Translations under genes and position numbers: made by a program
Notes under the pieces: generated by a model
Databases searched by the model: none
Seen by the model: only the letters and a program-made list of their open reading frames with translations
What the model was told of the DNA's origin: nothing
Shown: piece by piece, positions 24,455 through 33,676 of the stretch
Layout: every line of letters begins with the position of its first letter
How positions within the stretch are numbered: position 1 is the stretch's first letter
NCBI GenBank assembly: GCA_005239165.1
Contig: RAPG01000020.1
Location: forward strand, 1-44,436
DNA length: 44,436 nucleotides
DNA from: Allopusillimonas ginsengisoli
GTDB lineage: Bacteria > Pseudomonadota > Gammaproteobacteria > Burkholderiales > Burkholderiaceae_B
Direction: 5' to 3'

Positions 24455-25801
24455 CTATGGCAATGAGTCATTAGATACGCTGGCTGCATCCTGAGCATTT
24501 GTGGCAGGTTTCTGCGCACCAAATGTGATAACTTGACCTATAAACAGTATTGGACCGCTTGGGCTCGCGTCTGGCGAACCTCCGTGCGGTTCAAGTGTCA
24601 TCTCAAAGAGTTGATCCTCGCCCAGCGTGCCCATGAGCGATGCTGGAACCGTTACAGGAAGGTTGGGGTCTATGAGGCCCAAGGAGCGAGCCTGCGGCAT
24701 GGAGGCGCTGCGCGTCCAGAGCTGCACAGATGCGTCAGCAGGGATGTCGCTGCGCACCTGGGGCTTCATCAAGGCGTTTCCTTGCAGATCGAACGTAACA
24801 ACCCATCCCGGCGTGGATGTTTGTCCGGGCGCCTGAAGAATGGCAGCCTGAGTTGGTGCGATGGTCACAATATTGACGGGCGGTTGCGCAGGTTGAGACG
24901 GAATCACCGCAAGCACCAGAGCAATGCCAGCAAAGATAACCGTCGCTGCGCGCCAGATCCAGACATTGTCAGTCACGGATTTGTGTGTTGGCTTTGGCTG
25001 GCGAGGCACAGAGGGCGGCGTAATGGGGATAGACGCGCCAGCAGTTGCAGATGCCGGTGCAGCCTGGATTGTGGAAGCAGAATCACTAGGCTTTACGCGG
25101 TCGGAAGCACCAGCCTTTACGCGGTCAGAAATACCAGACTGATCGCTTGAACCCGCAACGAGTTGTTCCGCAGCGCGCTCGTGGTTGGCATATGTGTGTG
25201 TGGTGTTGACAGGCGCAGCGGCTGTGGCTGCAACATCATTTTCAGGCGTCGCTCCAAAAGAAGGTTCGCGTCGTGGTGCTGCGGGCTGTGGCCGCGTGTG
25301 GCGGGTTCGCGGCCAGAGACTGTCTGCCTGCTCGGCAGGCTCTGGGTTTTTGGTGCTGGGTTTCAGCGAGGGGGCTTGATTCTTGGCTTGTGGATATGCT
25401 GGCAGCGATGCTGATATGTTGGCTTGTGCGGCGTTGTCTGTCTGCCCCGATGCGGGTACGTGCGTAGGTGCTTGTGTAGTGGCTGTGTTCGTTGCTACGG
25501 CAGGTTCGTCAGCGGCGCTGCTCATGGTTGCAGCCGGTTTGCGATAAAGACGTGATGGAGCGGGGGTGGTGTCGTGGCCTAGCGTAGTCTGGATGCGCTG
25601 AAGTAGCAGTGGCGACGGGTCCAACGCAGGCAACACGTCGGCAAGGTCTAACAGACTGTCTTCCCAGTCAAGTGCAACGGCGATGGCTTCATCGCTTTCG
25701 CTCAGCAGTTTGTGTGCGCGAGTTGTCTCGTGCGGGTTTAGTAACCCCAGCGTGTATTCTGCAATCAGGACGTGGTGTTTCGAGATGTCGTTGCGGGTCA
25801 T
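24455..25801 (-). CDS. RskA-family anti-sigma factor with long linker
   Basis: The 448-residue protein has three parts. An N-terminal anti-sigma domain (residues 1-75) includes HHVLIAEYTLGLL and WEDSLLDLADVLPAL. A transmembrane helix spans ~281-302 (WIWRAATVIFAGIALVLAVI). A periplasmic RskA C-terminal domain includes GWVVTFDLQGNAL, SVQLWT and FEMTLEPHGGSP. Between domain and helix lies a ~200-residue Ala/Pro/Thr/Gln-rich linker, far longer than usual (whole RskA proteins are ~230-260 aa). The linker contains a duplicated SDRVK segment. Its start overlaps the sigma stop by 4 bases (ATGA). It presumably holds the ECF sigma at the membrane until proteolysis or another signal; the signal is unknown. 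Confidence 0.88.
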   Translation of the reverse strand: MTRNDISKHHVLIAEYTLGLLNPHETTRAHKLLSESDEAIAVALDWEDSLLDLADVLPALDPSPLLLQRIQTTLGHDTTPAPSRLYRKPAATMSSAADEPAVATNTATTQAPTHVPASGQTDNAAQANISASLPAYPQAKNQAPSLKPSTKNPEPAEQADSLWPRTRHTRPQPAAPRREPSFGATPENDVAATAAAPVNTTHTYANHERAAEQLVAGSSDQSGISDRVKAGASDRVKPSDSASTIQAAPASATAGASIPITPPSVPRQPKPTHKSVTDNVWIWRAATVIFAGIALVLAVIPSQPAQPPVNIVTIAPTQAAILQAPGQTSTPGWVVTFDLQGNALMKPQVRSDIPADASVQLWTRSASMPQARSLGLIDPNLPVTVPASLMGTLGEDQLFEMTLEPHGGSPDASPSGPILFIGQVITFGAQKPATNAQDAASVSNDSLP

Positions 25802-26328
25802 GCTTGGCGCAGCTCCCGCAAATGGCTCAGGCCGACTTGTGCACGCATACGCGCCTGAACGGGTGATATTTTCAGTGTGGTGGCGATTTGCTCATACGAA
25901 TAGCCTTTGTAAAAGGCCATCAGTATGGGTTGGCGCTGGCTTTCGTCAAGCCGGGTGAGGGCACTGAGCAGGCTGGAAGGTGGCTGCCCGGGTTCGGGCT
26001 TGAGCACAGGCAGTGATTCGGATGAAGGGATGTTTTTTGATCTGTGGGGCGAAGACTGGCGCAGACGTTTTAAAGCCCGGTACCTTAATATGCTGTATAG
26101 CCAGGCCCGGCCCTTGCCAGACACTTCATCAAAATTTTCTGCGTTCTTCCAGACCAGCACGAAGGTATCGCAGACTAATTCTTCCGCTGCGGCCCGCTGG
26201 CCGAGCAGCGACAGCCCCAGTGCGAGCATGCGCGGTGCCTCGTGTTCGTAAAGACGCTGAAACGCTTTCTGGTCGCCCCGTGCACATGCAAGCAGGGCGG
26301 CTTCGTAATCGAAGGGTGATGCAGTCAT
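25798..26328 (-). CDS. ECF-type RNA polymerase sigma factor
   Basis: The 176-residue product has region 2 (DQKAFQRLYEHEAPRMLALGLSLL with FVLVWKNAENFDE, WLYSILRYRALKRLR) and region 4 (LDESQRQPILMAFYKGYSYEQIATTLKISPVQARMRAQVGLSHL). This pairing with an RskA-type anti-sigma resembles the SigK group. The ATG at 26328 has GGAG upstream; longer frames reach 26397 but lack a ribosome site. A 10-bp hairpin (26343-26364) lies in the leader just before the ribosome site. Confidence 0.93.
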   Translation of the reverse strand: MTASPFDYEAALLACARGDQKAFQRLYEHEAPRMLALGLSLLGQRAAAEELVCDTFVLVWKNAENFDEVSGKGRAWLYSILRYRALKRLRQSSPHRSKNIPSSESLPVLKPEPGQPPSSLLSALTRLDESQRQPILMAFYKGYSYEQIATTLKISPVQARMRAQVGLSHLRELRQA

Positions 26329-26342
26329 ACAGTCTCCGGCAG

Positions 26343-26364
26343 AAACGCGGAGGTCTCCGCGTTT
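26343..26364 (-). other. Hairpin in the sigma-factor mRNA leader
   Basis: AAACGCGGAG (26343-26352) and CTCCGCGTTT (26355-26364) are perfect inverted repeats separated by two bases. In the minus direction no T-run follows. It ends about 15 bases before the sigma ATG, so it could affect translation or mRNA stability. Confidence 0.6.
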
Positions 26365-26471
26365 GCAATGCTGATATTGTAGTGGCAGCGAGACCAAATT
26401 CTGGTGCCAACAGACGTGTCAGAGTATTTCAGTGATTACGAATGCCACACAAGGCCGCATTGCTGCTAGTG

Positions 26472-26484
26472 CGTACAATGTACG
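26472..26484. promoter_or_regulatory. 13-bp palindrome between sigma and Atm1 genes
   Basis: CGTACAATGTACG is a perfect 6-1-6 palindrome in the divergent intergenic region, 30 bases before the ABC exporter gene, and includes a -10-like TACAAT. It may be an operator. The regulator is unknown. Confidence 0.4.
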
Positions 26485-26514
26485 ACGCGCTAACTTTCAC
26501 CAAGTGTCTCCTGC

Positions 26515-28299
26515 ATGTCTGCCTCTCCGGCCCCATCCTCAAAAAAACGGGACGATCTTTCTGTCCTGAAATCGTTGCTGCCGTACGTTTGGCAGTTTAA
26601 ATACCGAGTTATGGCGGCACTGGCCTGTTTGGTGGCCGCAAAAGTGGCCAGTGTCATACTGCCCATTTTTCTTAAAGATATTGTCGATCAGCTGAGCGTA
26701 CCGGCAACCGTGATGGCCCTGCCTGTTGCGGCCTTGCTGGGCTATGGCTTTGCTCGGCTGGCGAGCAGTGTTTTTGGTGAGCTGCGTGATGCACTGTTTG
26801 CGCGTGTGACGCAGGGTTCGGTGCGTCGCATAGCCACACGGCTGTTTTCACATCTTTTTTCGCTGTCGCTGCGTTTTCACATGGATCGCCAAACCGGCGG
26901 TCTGAGTCGCGACATTGAGAGGGGAACCAAAGGTATAGGGTTTCTGCTCAACTTTACCGTGTTCAATATTTTGCCCACACTGATTGAGCTCGGCATGGTC
27001 ACCGGCATACTGTTGTGGCGGTATGACATCCGCTTCGCCGCCGTCACATTGGGTACCATTGGCGCCTACATTGCTTTCACGCTGCTGGTTACCGAAAAGC
27101 GCATGGTTTACCGCCGAACCATGAACAGTCTGGACAGCAAAGCGAATAGCAAGGCGATTGACGCGCTGCTCAATTACGAAACCGTCAAATACTTTGGCAA
27201 CGAAACTTACGAAGTAACCCGTTACGACCGCCACCTTGGCGAATGGGCCGATGCGGCGGTGAAAAATCAAGTATCGCTGAACCTGCTTAACATCGGGCAA
27301 GGGGTGATCATCACGGTGGGTGTCACTCTGCTGCTGTGGTTGTCGGCATCAGGTGTGGTCAGCCAGACCATGACAGTAGGCGATGTCGTGCTGGTTTCCG
27401 CTTATCTTACGCAGCTTTATGCACCGCTTAACTTTCTGGGGTTTGTGTATCGCGAAATCAAACATTCGCTGGCTGATATGGAACGTATGTTTGGTTTGAT
27501 GGCGCAAGGTCAGGAAGTCGCTGACGCCCCCGGTGCAAGCAGGTTCAAGTCGCGCCAGGCAGATATTGTTTTCGATGGTGTGGATTTCAGCTATGAAGAT
27601 GACCGGCGCATACTGCACAACGTCAGTTTTTCGATTCCGACAGGCAAGACGGTTGCCGTTGTGGGGTCGTCAGGCGCGGGCAAGTCGACGCTTTCCAAGT
27701 TGATGTTTCGTTTTTACGACGTCAATGATGGGTCCATACGCATAAATGGTCAGGATATTCGCGACCTTACTCAGGCCAGTTTGCGTCAGCATATTGGCAT
27801 CGTGCCACAAGACACCGTGCTATTTAATGACACCATTTTGTACAACATTGCCTACGGCAATCCACTTGCAAGCCAAGATGAAATCATTCGCGCTGCGCAG
27901 GCTGCACGAATCCACGAGTTTATAGTCGGGCTTCCCAAGGGTTACCAGACGCTTGTAGGCGAACGCGGACTGAAGCTTTCAGGAGGCGAAAAGCAGCGGG
28001 TGGCCATTGCCCGCACCATTCTTAAAGACCCACCCATTCTGATATTTGATGAGGCCACCAGCGCGCTCGACACACGCACCGAGCGTGCCATCCAGCAAGA
28101 GCTTGAATTAGTAGCCCAGGATCGCAGCACACTGATTATTGCTCATCGCTTGTCTACGATTGTTAACGCTGACGAAATTATTGTGCTTGATGATGGCAAA
28201 GTGTCGGAACGCGGTACTCACATGGCCCTGTTGCAGCAGGGTGGGCGTTATGCGCAGATGTGGCGTTTGCAGCAGGTGGAGCAAGAGACCGGCGCTTGA
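26515..28299 (+). CDS. Atm1-type ABC exporter (half-transporter)
   Basis: The 594-residue protein has a six-helix membrane domain and a C-terminal ATPase with Walker A GSSGAGKST (about 383-391), signature LSGGEKQ (about 487) and Walker B ILIFDEATSALD. NYETVKYFGNE in the membrane domain is typical of the Atm1/HMT group, which exports glutathione-linked sulfur or metal compounds for Fe-S and metal homeostasis. It sits directly before the suf operon, supporting this role. No good ribosome site is seen before the ATG. A promoter and operator for sufR begin at its stop codon. Confidence 0.92.
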   Translation: MSASPAPSSKKRDDLSVLKSLLPYVWQFKYRVMAALACLVAAKVASVILPIFLKDIVDQLSVPATVMALPVAALLGYGFARLASSVFGELRDALFARVTQGSVRRIATRLFSHLFSLSLRFHMDRQTGGLSRDIERGTKGIGFLLNFTVFNILPTLIELGMVTGILLWRYDIRFAAVTLGTIGAYIAFTLLVTEKRMVYRRTMNSLDSKANSKAIDALLNYETVKYFGNETYEVTRYDRHLGEWADAAVKNQVSLNLLNIGQGVIITVGVTLLLWLSASGVVSQTMTVGDVVLVSAYLTQLYAPLNFLGFVYREIKHSLADMERMFGLMAQGQEVADAPGASRFKSRQADIVFDGVDFSYEDDRRILHNVSFSIPTGKTVAVVGSSGAGKSTLSKLMFRFYDVNDGSIRINGQDIRDLTQASLRQHIGIVPQDTVLFNDTILYNIAYGNPLASQDEIIRAAQAARIHEFIVGLPKGYQTLVGERGLKLSGGEKQRVAIARTILKDPPILIFDEATSALDTRTERAIQQELELVAQDRSTLIIAHRLSTIVNADEIIVLDDGKVSERGTHMALLQQGGRYAQMWRLQQVEQETGA

Positions 28300-28328
28300 C
28301 CCATATAGTACCGAAATGGTACTATATG
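28296..28328 (+). promoter_or_regulatory. suf promoter with palindromic operator
   Basis: A perfect 11-bp inverted repeat (CATATAGTACC at 28302-28312; GGTACTATATG at 28318-28328; spacer GAAAT) covers the spacer and -10 of a promoter with TTGACC (28296-28301) and TACTAT (28320-28325). The -35 overlaps the end of the exporter gene. Length and symmetry resemble IscR-type operators, though the bases differ from the E. coli type 1 consensus. Autorepression by the Rrf2 protein that follows is the natural inference. Confidence 0.75.
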
Positions 28329-28353
28329 ATTACTTTATCACTTGGGGCGGTTG

Positions 28354-28851
28354 GTGTTGCGTATCAGCAAACTTATCGATTACGGCACATTGCTACTTAC
28401 CTACATGGCAGGTTCGCCAGATCGGGTGTACAGTGCTGCCGATCTTGCCTCAACACTGGGGTTGGGCCAGCCTACCGTAAGCAAAATTCTCAAGCAACTG
28501 GGTCAGCACGAATTAGTGCGCAGCCAGCGCGGAGCGCGTGGCGGCTATACGCTAGGCAGGCCCGCTGAGCAAATCAATATCGCCCAGATTATAGACGCTC
28601 TTGATGATCAGCCTTTTGGCCTTACCGAGTGCACCGCTTTGCCGGGCGCCTGTAGTGTCGAGGCTGGCTGTCATATACGTACCAACTGGCAGCGTATCAA
28701 CGCCATTGTGCGGCGTACGCTCGAAGACGTCACTGTGGCTGACATGGTTCATCCTATGCCTGCCGAATTTCCTCTTAAAAACCTGCCGGCGGCCAAGCCG
28801 GCCATCAAGCCTAAAGTGGCACGTACCACAATATGGAGTCTCTCTGAATGA
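28354..28851 (+). CDS. sufR: Rrf2-family SUF system regulator
   Basis: The 165-residue protein has an N-terminal winged helix (MLRISKLIDYGTLLL, TVSKILKQLGQHELVRSQRGARGGYTL). It has three cysteines, C93, C100 and C106, spaced to bind an Fe-S cluster as in IscR (C-x6-C-x5-C here). The GTG at 28354 gives the family start MLRISKL; a TTG at 28342 gives four unlikely extra residues. It is the first gene of the suf operon, its stop overlapping the sufB ATG. It probably senses Fe-S status and represses at 28302-28328. The name SufR is also used for an unrelated cyanobacterial regulator. Confidence 0.92.
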   Translation: MLRISKLIDYGTLLLTYMAGSPDRVYSAADLASTLGLGQPTVSKILKQLGQHELVRSQRGARGGYTLGRPAEQINIAQIIDALDDQPFGLTECTALPGACSVEAGCHIRTNWQRINAIVRRTLEDVTVADMVHPMPAEFPLKNLPAAKPAIKPKVARTTIWSLSE

Positions 28852-30320
28852 ATCCATCTACCGAACCCGCAGTTGTTTCTGCCGCTGATCCAATAGAGTC
28901 GTTTCTCGATCGCGAGTACTCGGCCGGGTTTGTCACTGACATTGAGTCTGTGACCATCGCCAAGGGGCTTAACGAAGACACTATCCGGTGGCTCTCCGCC
29001 AAAAAGGAAGAACCCGAGTTCATGCTCGAGTGGCGCCTTGCGGCGTATCGTCACTGGCTGACTATGGAAACGCCCGAGTGGGCACAGGTGCAGTTTCCGC
29101 CTGTTGATTTTCAGGACATCCGTTACTACTCGGCCCCCAAAAGCAAAGAAGACGGCCCCAAAAGCCTCGACGAGGTTGATCCCGAGCTTTTGCGCACCTA
29201 CGAAAAGCTGGGGGTGCCGCTGCACGAGCGTGCGCGCCTGGCAGGCGTGGCTGTTGACGCTGTGTTCGACTCAGTCTCGGTGGCCACAACGTTTCGCAAA
29301 CAATTAGCCGAAGTAGGCGTTATATTTTGCTCGTTTTCCGAGGCTGTTAAAGAGTACCCCGAAATTGTCAAAAAATATCTGGGCTCTGTGGTGCCGCCCG
29401 GAGACAATTTTTATGCGGCGCTTAACTCGGCCGTGTTCTCTGATGGCTCGTTTGTGTTCATTCCCAAAGGGGTACGATGCCCCATGGAGCTGTCCACATA
29501 TTTTCGCATTAACGCGCAAGATACCGGGCAGTTCGAGCGTACGCTTATCATTGCCGAAGAAGGCGCTTCGGTCAGTTATCTGGAAGGCTGTACTGCGCCC
29601 ATGCGCGACGAAAACCAGCTCCACGCTGCAGTGGTTGAGCTGGTAGCCCTGGATGACGCCAAAATCAAATACTCCACCGTGCAAAACTGGTATCCCGGCG
29701 ACAAAGACGGGGTGGGTGGCATTTATAACTTCGTCACCAAGCGGGGCGACTGCCGCGGTCCGCGCTCACGCATTTCCTGGACTCAGGTCGAAACTGGCTC
29801 TGCCATTACCTGGAAGTACCCCAGCGTCATTCTGCGTGGCGACGACTCTGTCGGCGAGTTTTACTCGGTAGCCGTCAGTAACCACCGTCAGCAGGCCGAT
29901 ACCGGCACCAAAATGATTCATATCGGGCGCAATACGCGCAGCACCATTATCTCAAAAGGTATTTCGGCTGGCCACGGCAGCAATGCCTATCGCGGGCTTG
30001 TGCGCATCACCCCCAAAGCAGAGAACGCGCGTAACTATACGCAGTGTGATTCGCTGCTTATAGGCAAGACCTGTGCCGCTCATACTTTCCCTACGATGGA
30101 AGTTCAGAATCCCACGGCCAGTGTCGAGCACGAGGCCACCACATCACGCATAGGCGAAGATCAGCTGTTTTACGCGATGCAACGCGGCCTTTCTGCCGAA
30201 GATGCGGTGTCTATGATCGTCAATGGCTTTTGTAAAGAAGTTTTCAAGGAATTGCCCATGGAATTTGCAGTCGAAGCGCAGGCTCTGCTCGGTGTAAGTC
30301 TCGAAGGCAGCGTAGGTTAA
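28848..30320 (+). CDS. sufB: Fe-S cluster assembly scaffold SufB
   Basis: SufB is the scaffold of the SufBC2D complex. The 490-residue protein shows IFCSFSEAVKEYPEIVKKYLG, VPPGDNFYAALNSAVFSDGSFVFIPKGVRCPMELSTYFRIN, EGCTAPMRD with a conserved Cys, and GDCRGPRSRISWTQVETGSA. The ATG overlaps the regulator stop (ATGA). sufC follows after 10 bases. Confidence 0.98.
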   Translation: MNPSTEPAVVSAADPIESFLDREYSAGFVTDIESVTIAKGLNEDTIRWLSAKKEEPEFMLEWRLAAYRHWLTMETPEWAQVQFPPVDFQDIRYYSAPKSKEDGPKSLDEVDPELLRTYEKLGVPLHERARLAGVAVDAVFDSVSVATTFRKQLAEVGVIFCSFSEAVKEYPEIVKKYLGSVVPPGDNFYAALNSAVFSDGSFVFIPKGVRCPMELSTYFRINAQDTGQFERTLIIAEEGASVSYLEGCTAPMRDENQLHAAVVELVALDDAKIKYSTVQNWYPGDKDGVGGIYNFVTKRGDCRGPRSRISWTQVETGSAITWKYPSVILRGDDSVGEFYSVAVSNHRQQADTGTKMIHIGRNTRSTIISKGISAGHGSNAYRGLVRITPKAENARNYTQCDSLLIGKTCAAHTFPTMEVQNPTASVEHEATTSRIGEDQLFYAMQRGLSAEDAVSMIVNGFCKEVFKELPMEFAVEAQALLGVSLEGSVG

Positions 30321-30330
30321 GGAGAAATAA

Positions 30331-31119
30331 ATGCTGAGTATTAAAGATTTGCACGCATCGATCGAAAACAAGTCGATTCTTAATGGCCTTAACCTTGACG
30401 TGAACGCGGGTGAGGTACATGCCATCATGGGCCCCAATGGGTCTGGTAAAAGCACACTGTCGCAAGTATTGGCAGGTCGCGAAGATTACACGGTTAAAAG
30501 CGGCTCGGTAACCTGGCTGGGCCAGGACCTGCTCGAAATGCCCATTGAAGAGCGTGCGCGCGCCGGGCTGTTTCTGGCTTTCCAGTACCCCATCGAAATT
30601 CCGGGTGTGTCCAATGCGTATTTTCTCAGAGCATCGGTCAATGCCGCGCGTCGCCATCAGGGCTTGCCCGAACTCGACGCCATGGACTTCATCAAGCGCG
30701 TCAAGCAAGAAATGAAAGAAGTCGGCATGCGTGACGAGTTTCTGTATCGCGGCGTGAACGAAGGGTTTTCGGGCGGCGAAAAAAAGCGCAATGAGATTTT
30801 GCAGATGATCATGCTTGAGCCCAAGCTTGCCATTCTTGATGAAACCGACTCGGGGCTCGACATTGATGCGCTGCGCGTTGTGGCAGACGGTGTCAACCGC
30901 ATGCGTTCACCTGATCGTGCAATGATTGTCATCACCCACTATCAGCGCCTGCTCGATTACATCGTGCCTGATTTCGTGCACGTACTGTCCAACGGCCGCA
31001 TTGTTAAGTCTGGTGGTCGTGAGCTGGCACTTGAGCTCGAAGAGCAGGGCTACGGGTGGGTTACCGAACCCGGCAAAGCGGAGCAGGCCGTAAAGGGTGG
31101 TAAAGGAGCTACGGCATGA
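30331..31119 (+). CDS. sufC: Fe-S cluster assembly ATPase SufC
   Basis: SufC is the soluble ABC-type ATPase of SufBC2D. The 262-residue protein has Walker A MGPNGSGKSTLSQ (about residues 33-45), signature FSGGEKKRNEI (about 148) and Walker B LAILDETDSGLDIDAL. AAGGAG precedes the ATG. Its stop overlaps the sufD start by 4 bases. Confidence 0.98.
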   Translation: MLSIKDLHASIENKSILNGLNLDVNAGEVHAIMGPNGSGKSTLSQVLAGREDYTVKSGSVTWLGQDLLEMPIEERARAGLFLAFQYPIEIPGVSNAYFLRASVNAARRHQGLPELDAMDFIKRVKQEMKEVGMRDEFLYRGVNEGFSGGEKKRNEILQMIMLEPKLAILDETDSGLDIDALRVVADGVNRMRSPDRAMIVITHYQRLLDYIVPDFVHVLSNGRIVKSGGRELALELEEQGYGWVTEPGKAEQAVKGGKGATA

Positions 31120-32423
31120 GTTCTGTAGAAACCTGGGCTCAAACGTTCGCTACGCGCGGCGCAAACCTTCCTGGCGCGCAACTGCCCTGGCTGGCGGCGC
31201 GGCGCAAACAGGCGATTGAACGATTCGCCGCTGAAGGCTGGCCCACCAGCAAAAATGATGAGTGGCGTCACACCTCGCTTGCGACGCTTGCACAGCAAGC
31301 GTTTCTTGATGCTGATGGTGCTGCCACGGCGGGCGTACAGCGTCCCTACAGCGATGACGACAAGGATCACTGGCTGGTGTTTGTCGATGGCAAATACATG
31401 CCAGCTCTTTCTCGTGTTGGTGATCTGCCTGCAGGTGTAACGATAGAGCCGCTGTCTCGGGCGTTTACTGATACGCCCGAATCGCTTGAAGCGCTGTATG
31501 GCAGCGATACTGACGGCGCGAGCACTGTGGCACTAAACCTGGCCTTGGCTTCAGATGGCGCGTATGTAAGCCTGGCGAGCGGCACCATCGTCGAGCAGCC
31601 TATTCACCTCGTGTTCATGACGGCCAGCAAGGGTTCCGCTAGTTTTACCCGCAACCTTGTTCAGGCTGGCGCAGGCGCACAAGCCACGATTATGGAGCAT
31701 TTCGTGGGTCAAGGCGCAGGCGCTAGCTTTACCAACACTGTCACACGCATGAATCTTGATGCTGATGCGCATGTCACACACCTGAAGCTGCAGCGCGAAG
31801 ACGCCGAAGCGTTTCACTTGGGCGTTATTGATGTGCAGCAGGGCAAGTCGTCAGTCTTTAATTCGCATTCGATGTCGTTTGGGGCCCGCCTGGCGCGGCA
31901 CGATATTGCTACGGCATTTGGCGGCGACCATTGCCAGACACTCCTAAATGGTTTGTATTATGTCGACGGCAAGCGTCACGTCGATCATCACACGCTCATA
32001 AGCCATGACAAGCCTTTTGGCACCAGCCACGAATACTATCGCGGCGTACTTGGCGACACGGCACGTGGTGTGTTTCGCGGACGTATTTTTGTTGCGCCCG
32101 GTGCTGACAAAACCGATGCTGTGCAACGCTCGGACAGCCTGCTGTTGTCACGTCTGGCCAAGGCCGACGCCCGGCCCGAACTCGAAATTTACGCCGATGA
32201 CGTCAAGTGTGCACACGGTGCCACAGTGGGCCAAATAGACGCTGACAGTTTGTTTTATCTGCGTTCACGAGGCCTTGACGAAGAACTTGCGCGTCATGTA
32301 CTAACGTATGCATTTGCCGCCGAAGCCATTGCGCGTATTGAGTCTGACCTGCTGCGCCAAAGGGTTATCGGAGCTATTCAGGCGCTTGCGCCTGAAAATG
32401 CTGCTTTGGGAGACTTTGCATGA
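31116..32423 (+). CDS. sufD: Fe-S cluster assembly protein SufD
   Basis: SufD is the second scaffold-like subunit of SufBC2D. The 435-residue protein includes WPTSKNDEWRHTSL near the N-terminus, a beta-helix core, and the conserved C-terminal block with DDVKCAHGATVGQID and LFYLRSRGLDEELARHVLTYAF. Both ends overlap their neighbours by ATGA, so the operon is tightly coupled. Confidence 0.97.
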   Translation: MSSVETWAQTFATRGANLPGAQLPWLAARRKQAIERFAAEGWPTSKNDEWRHTSLATLAQQAFLDADGAATAGVQRPYSDDDKDHWLVFVDGKYMPALSRVGDLPAGVTIEPLSRAFTDTPESLEALYGSDTDGASTVALNLALASDGAYVSLASGTIVEQPIHLVFMTASKGSASFTRNLVQAGAGAQATIMEHFVGQGAGASFTNTVTRMNLDADAHVTHLKLQREDAEAFHLGVIDVQQGKSSVFNSHSMSFGARLARHDIATAFGGDHCQTLLNGLYYVDGKRHVDHHTLISHDKPFGTSHEYYRGVLGDTARGVFRGRIFVAPGADKTDAVQRSDSLLLSRLAKADARPELEIYADDVKCAHGATVGQIDADSLFYLRSRGLDEELARHVLTYAFAAEAIARIESDLLRQRVIGAIQALAPENAALGDFA

Positions 32424-33676
32424 ACGTATCTACACTTGCTGAAGCCACCCCTCTGGTGCTTGATCAAAGGGCTGATTTCCCCATTTTGGCCCGCCCGATC
32501 AAAGGCAAGCAACTGGTTTACCTGGACAATGGTGCCACGACACAAAAGCCCAACGTTGTCATCCGCGCCATTGTCGATTACTACGAGCAGTCTAATGCCA
32601 ACATCCACCGTGGTGTGCATTGGCTCTCGCAGCATTCGACCGATCTGTACGAGCAAGGCCGCGAACGGGTGCGCTCGCTACTGAATGCGGCGCGTCCTGA
32701 AGAAATCGTGTTTACACGGGGCACAACAGAAGCCATCAACCTGGTCGCAAATAGCTGGGGCCGGGCAAACCTGAAAGCAGGTGATGAGGTTGTGCTTACC
32801 GGGCTTGAGCATCACTCCAATATTGTTCCGTGGCAAATGCTGTGCGAGCAGGTAGGTGCTCACATCAAGGTGGCACCTGTTACCGACTGCGGTGAAGTTG
32901 ACCTCGATGCCTATCGCGCTTTGCTTGGGCCGCGCACCAAGCTGGTCGGTATTGTGCACGTATCGAACGCGCTGGGTACCATCAACCCCGTCGCCGAGAT
33001 GACGAGGCTGGCCCATGAGGCAGGCGCGCTGGTTCTTGTTGACGGTGCTCAGGCTGTTGCCCATGCGCGCGTTGATGTGCAGGCCATAGGCTGTGATTTT
33101 TATGCGTTTTCGGGTCATAAAATTTATGGCCCTACTGGCATTGGTGCGCTTTATGCCCGTTACGATATTCTGAAAGACATGTCGCCATGGCAAGGTGGCG
33201 GCGACATGATTTACACCGTTAGTTTTGAGCGCAGCACCTACGCCGAGGTGCCTCAGCGTTTTGAAGCAGGCACGCCTGATATTGCCGGTGTAATCGGTCT
33301 TGATGCGGCTATTGCCTATGTACAAGAAATTGGGCTGGATGCTATCGCAGCCCATGAGCATGACGTTCTGGTTTACGGCACTGAGCAATTGCAGTCTTTG
33401 CCTGGCGTGCGCCTTATCGGTACGTCTGATCATAAGGCGGGCATTCTGTCCTTTGTGGTCGAGGGCATCCACCCGCATGATCTTGGCACCATACTTGACA
33501 CCGAAGGGGTCGCCATACGTGCCGGGCATCACTGTGCAATGCCATTAATGACGCGTTTTGGCATTCCTGGCACGGCTCGCGCCTCGCTGGCCCTGTACAA
33601 CACCCGGCAAGACATCGATGCCCTGATCGCTGCACTGCGCAAGGCACAAAAGCTTTTTGGGACGGGTCAGGCATGA
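32420..33676 (+). CDS. sufS: Cysteine desulfurase SufS
   Basis: SufS removes sulfur from cysteine with PLP and passes it to SufU. The 418-residue protein has LVYLDNGATTQKP, HRGVHWLSQHSTDLYE, VLVDGAQAVAH, the PLP lysine in FYAFSGHKIYGPTG (about residue 231), and the persulfide cysteine in IRAGHHCAMPLM (about 371). The start overlaps the sufD stop. Confidence 0.98.
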   Translation: MNVSTLAEATPLVLDQRADFPILARPIKGKQLVYLDNGATTQKPNVVIRAIVDYYEQSNANIHRGVHWLSQHSTDLYEQGRERVRSLLNAARPEEIVFTRGTTEAINLVANSWGRANLKAGDEVVLTGLEHHSNIVPWQMLCEQVGAHIKVAPVTDCGEVDLDAYRALLGPRTKLVGIVHVSNALGTINPVAEMTRLAHEAGALVLVDGAQAVAHARVDVQAIGCDFYAFSGHKIYGPTGIGALYARYDILKDMSPWQGGGDMIYTVSFERSTYAEVPQRFEAGTPDIAGVIGLDAAIAYVQEIGLDAIAAHEHDVLVYGTEQLQSLPGVRLIGTSDHKAGILSFVVEGIHPHDLGTILDTEGVAIRAGHHCAMPLMTRFGIPGTARASLALYNTRQDIDALIAALRKAQKLFGTGQA

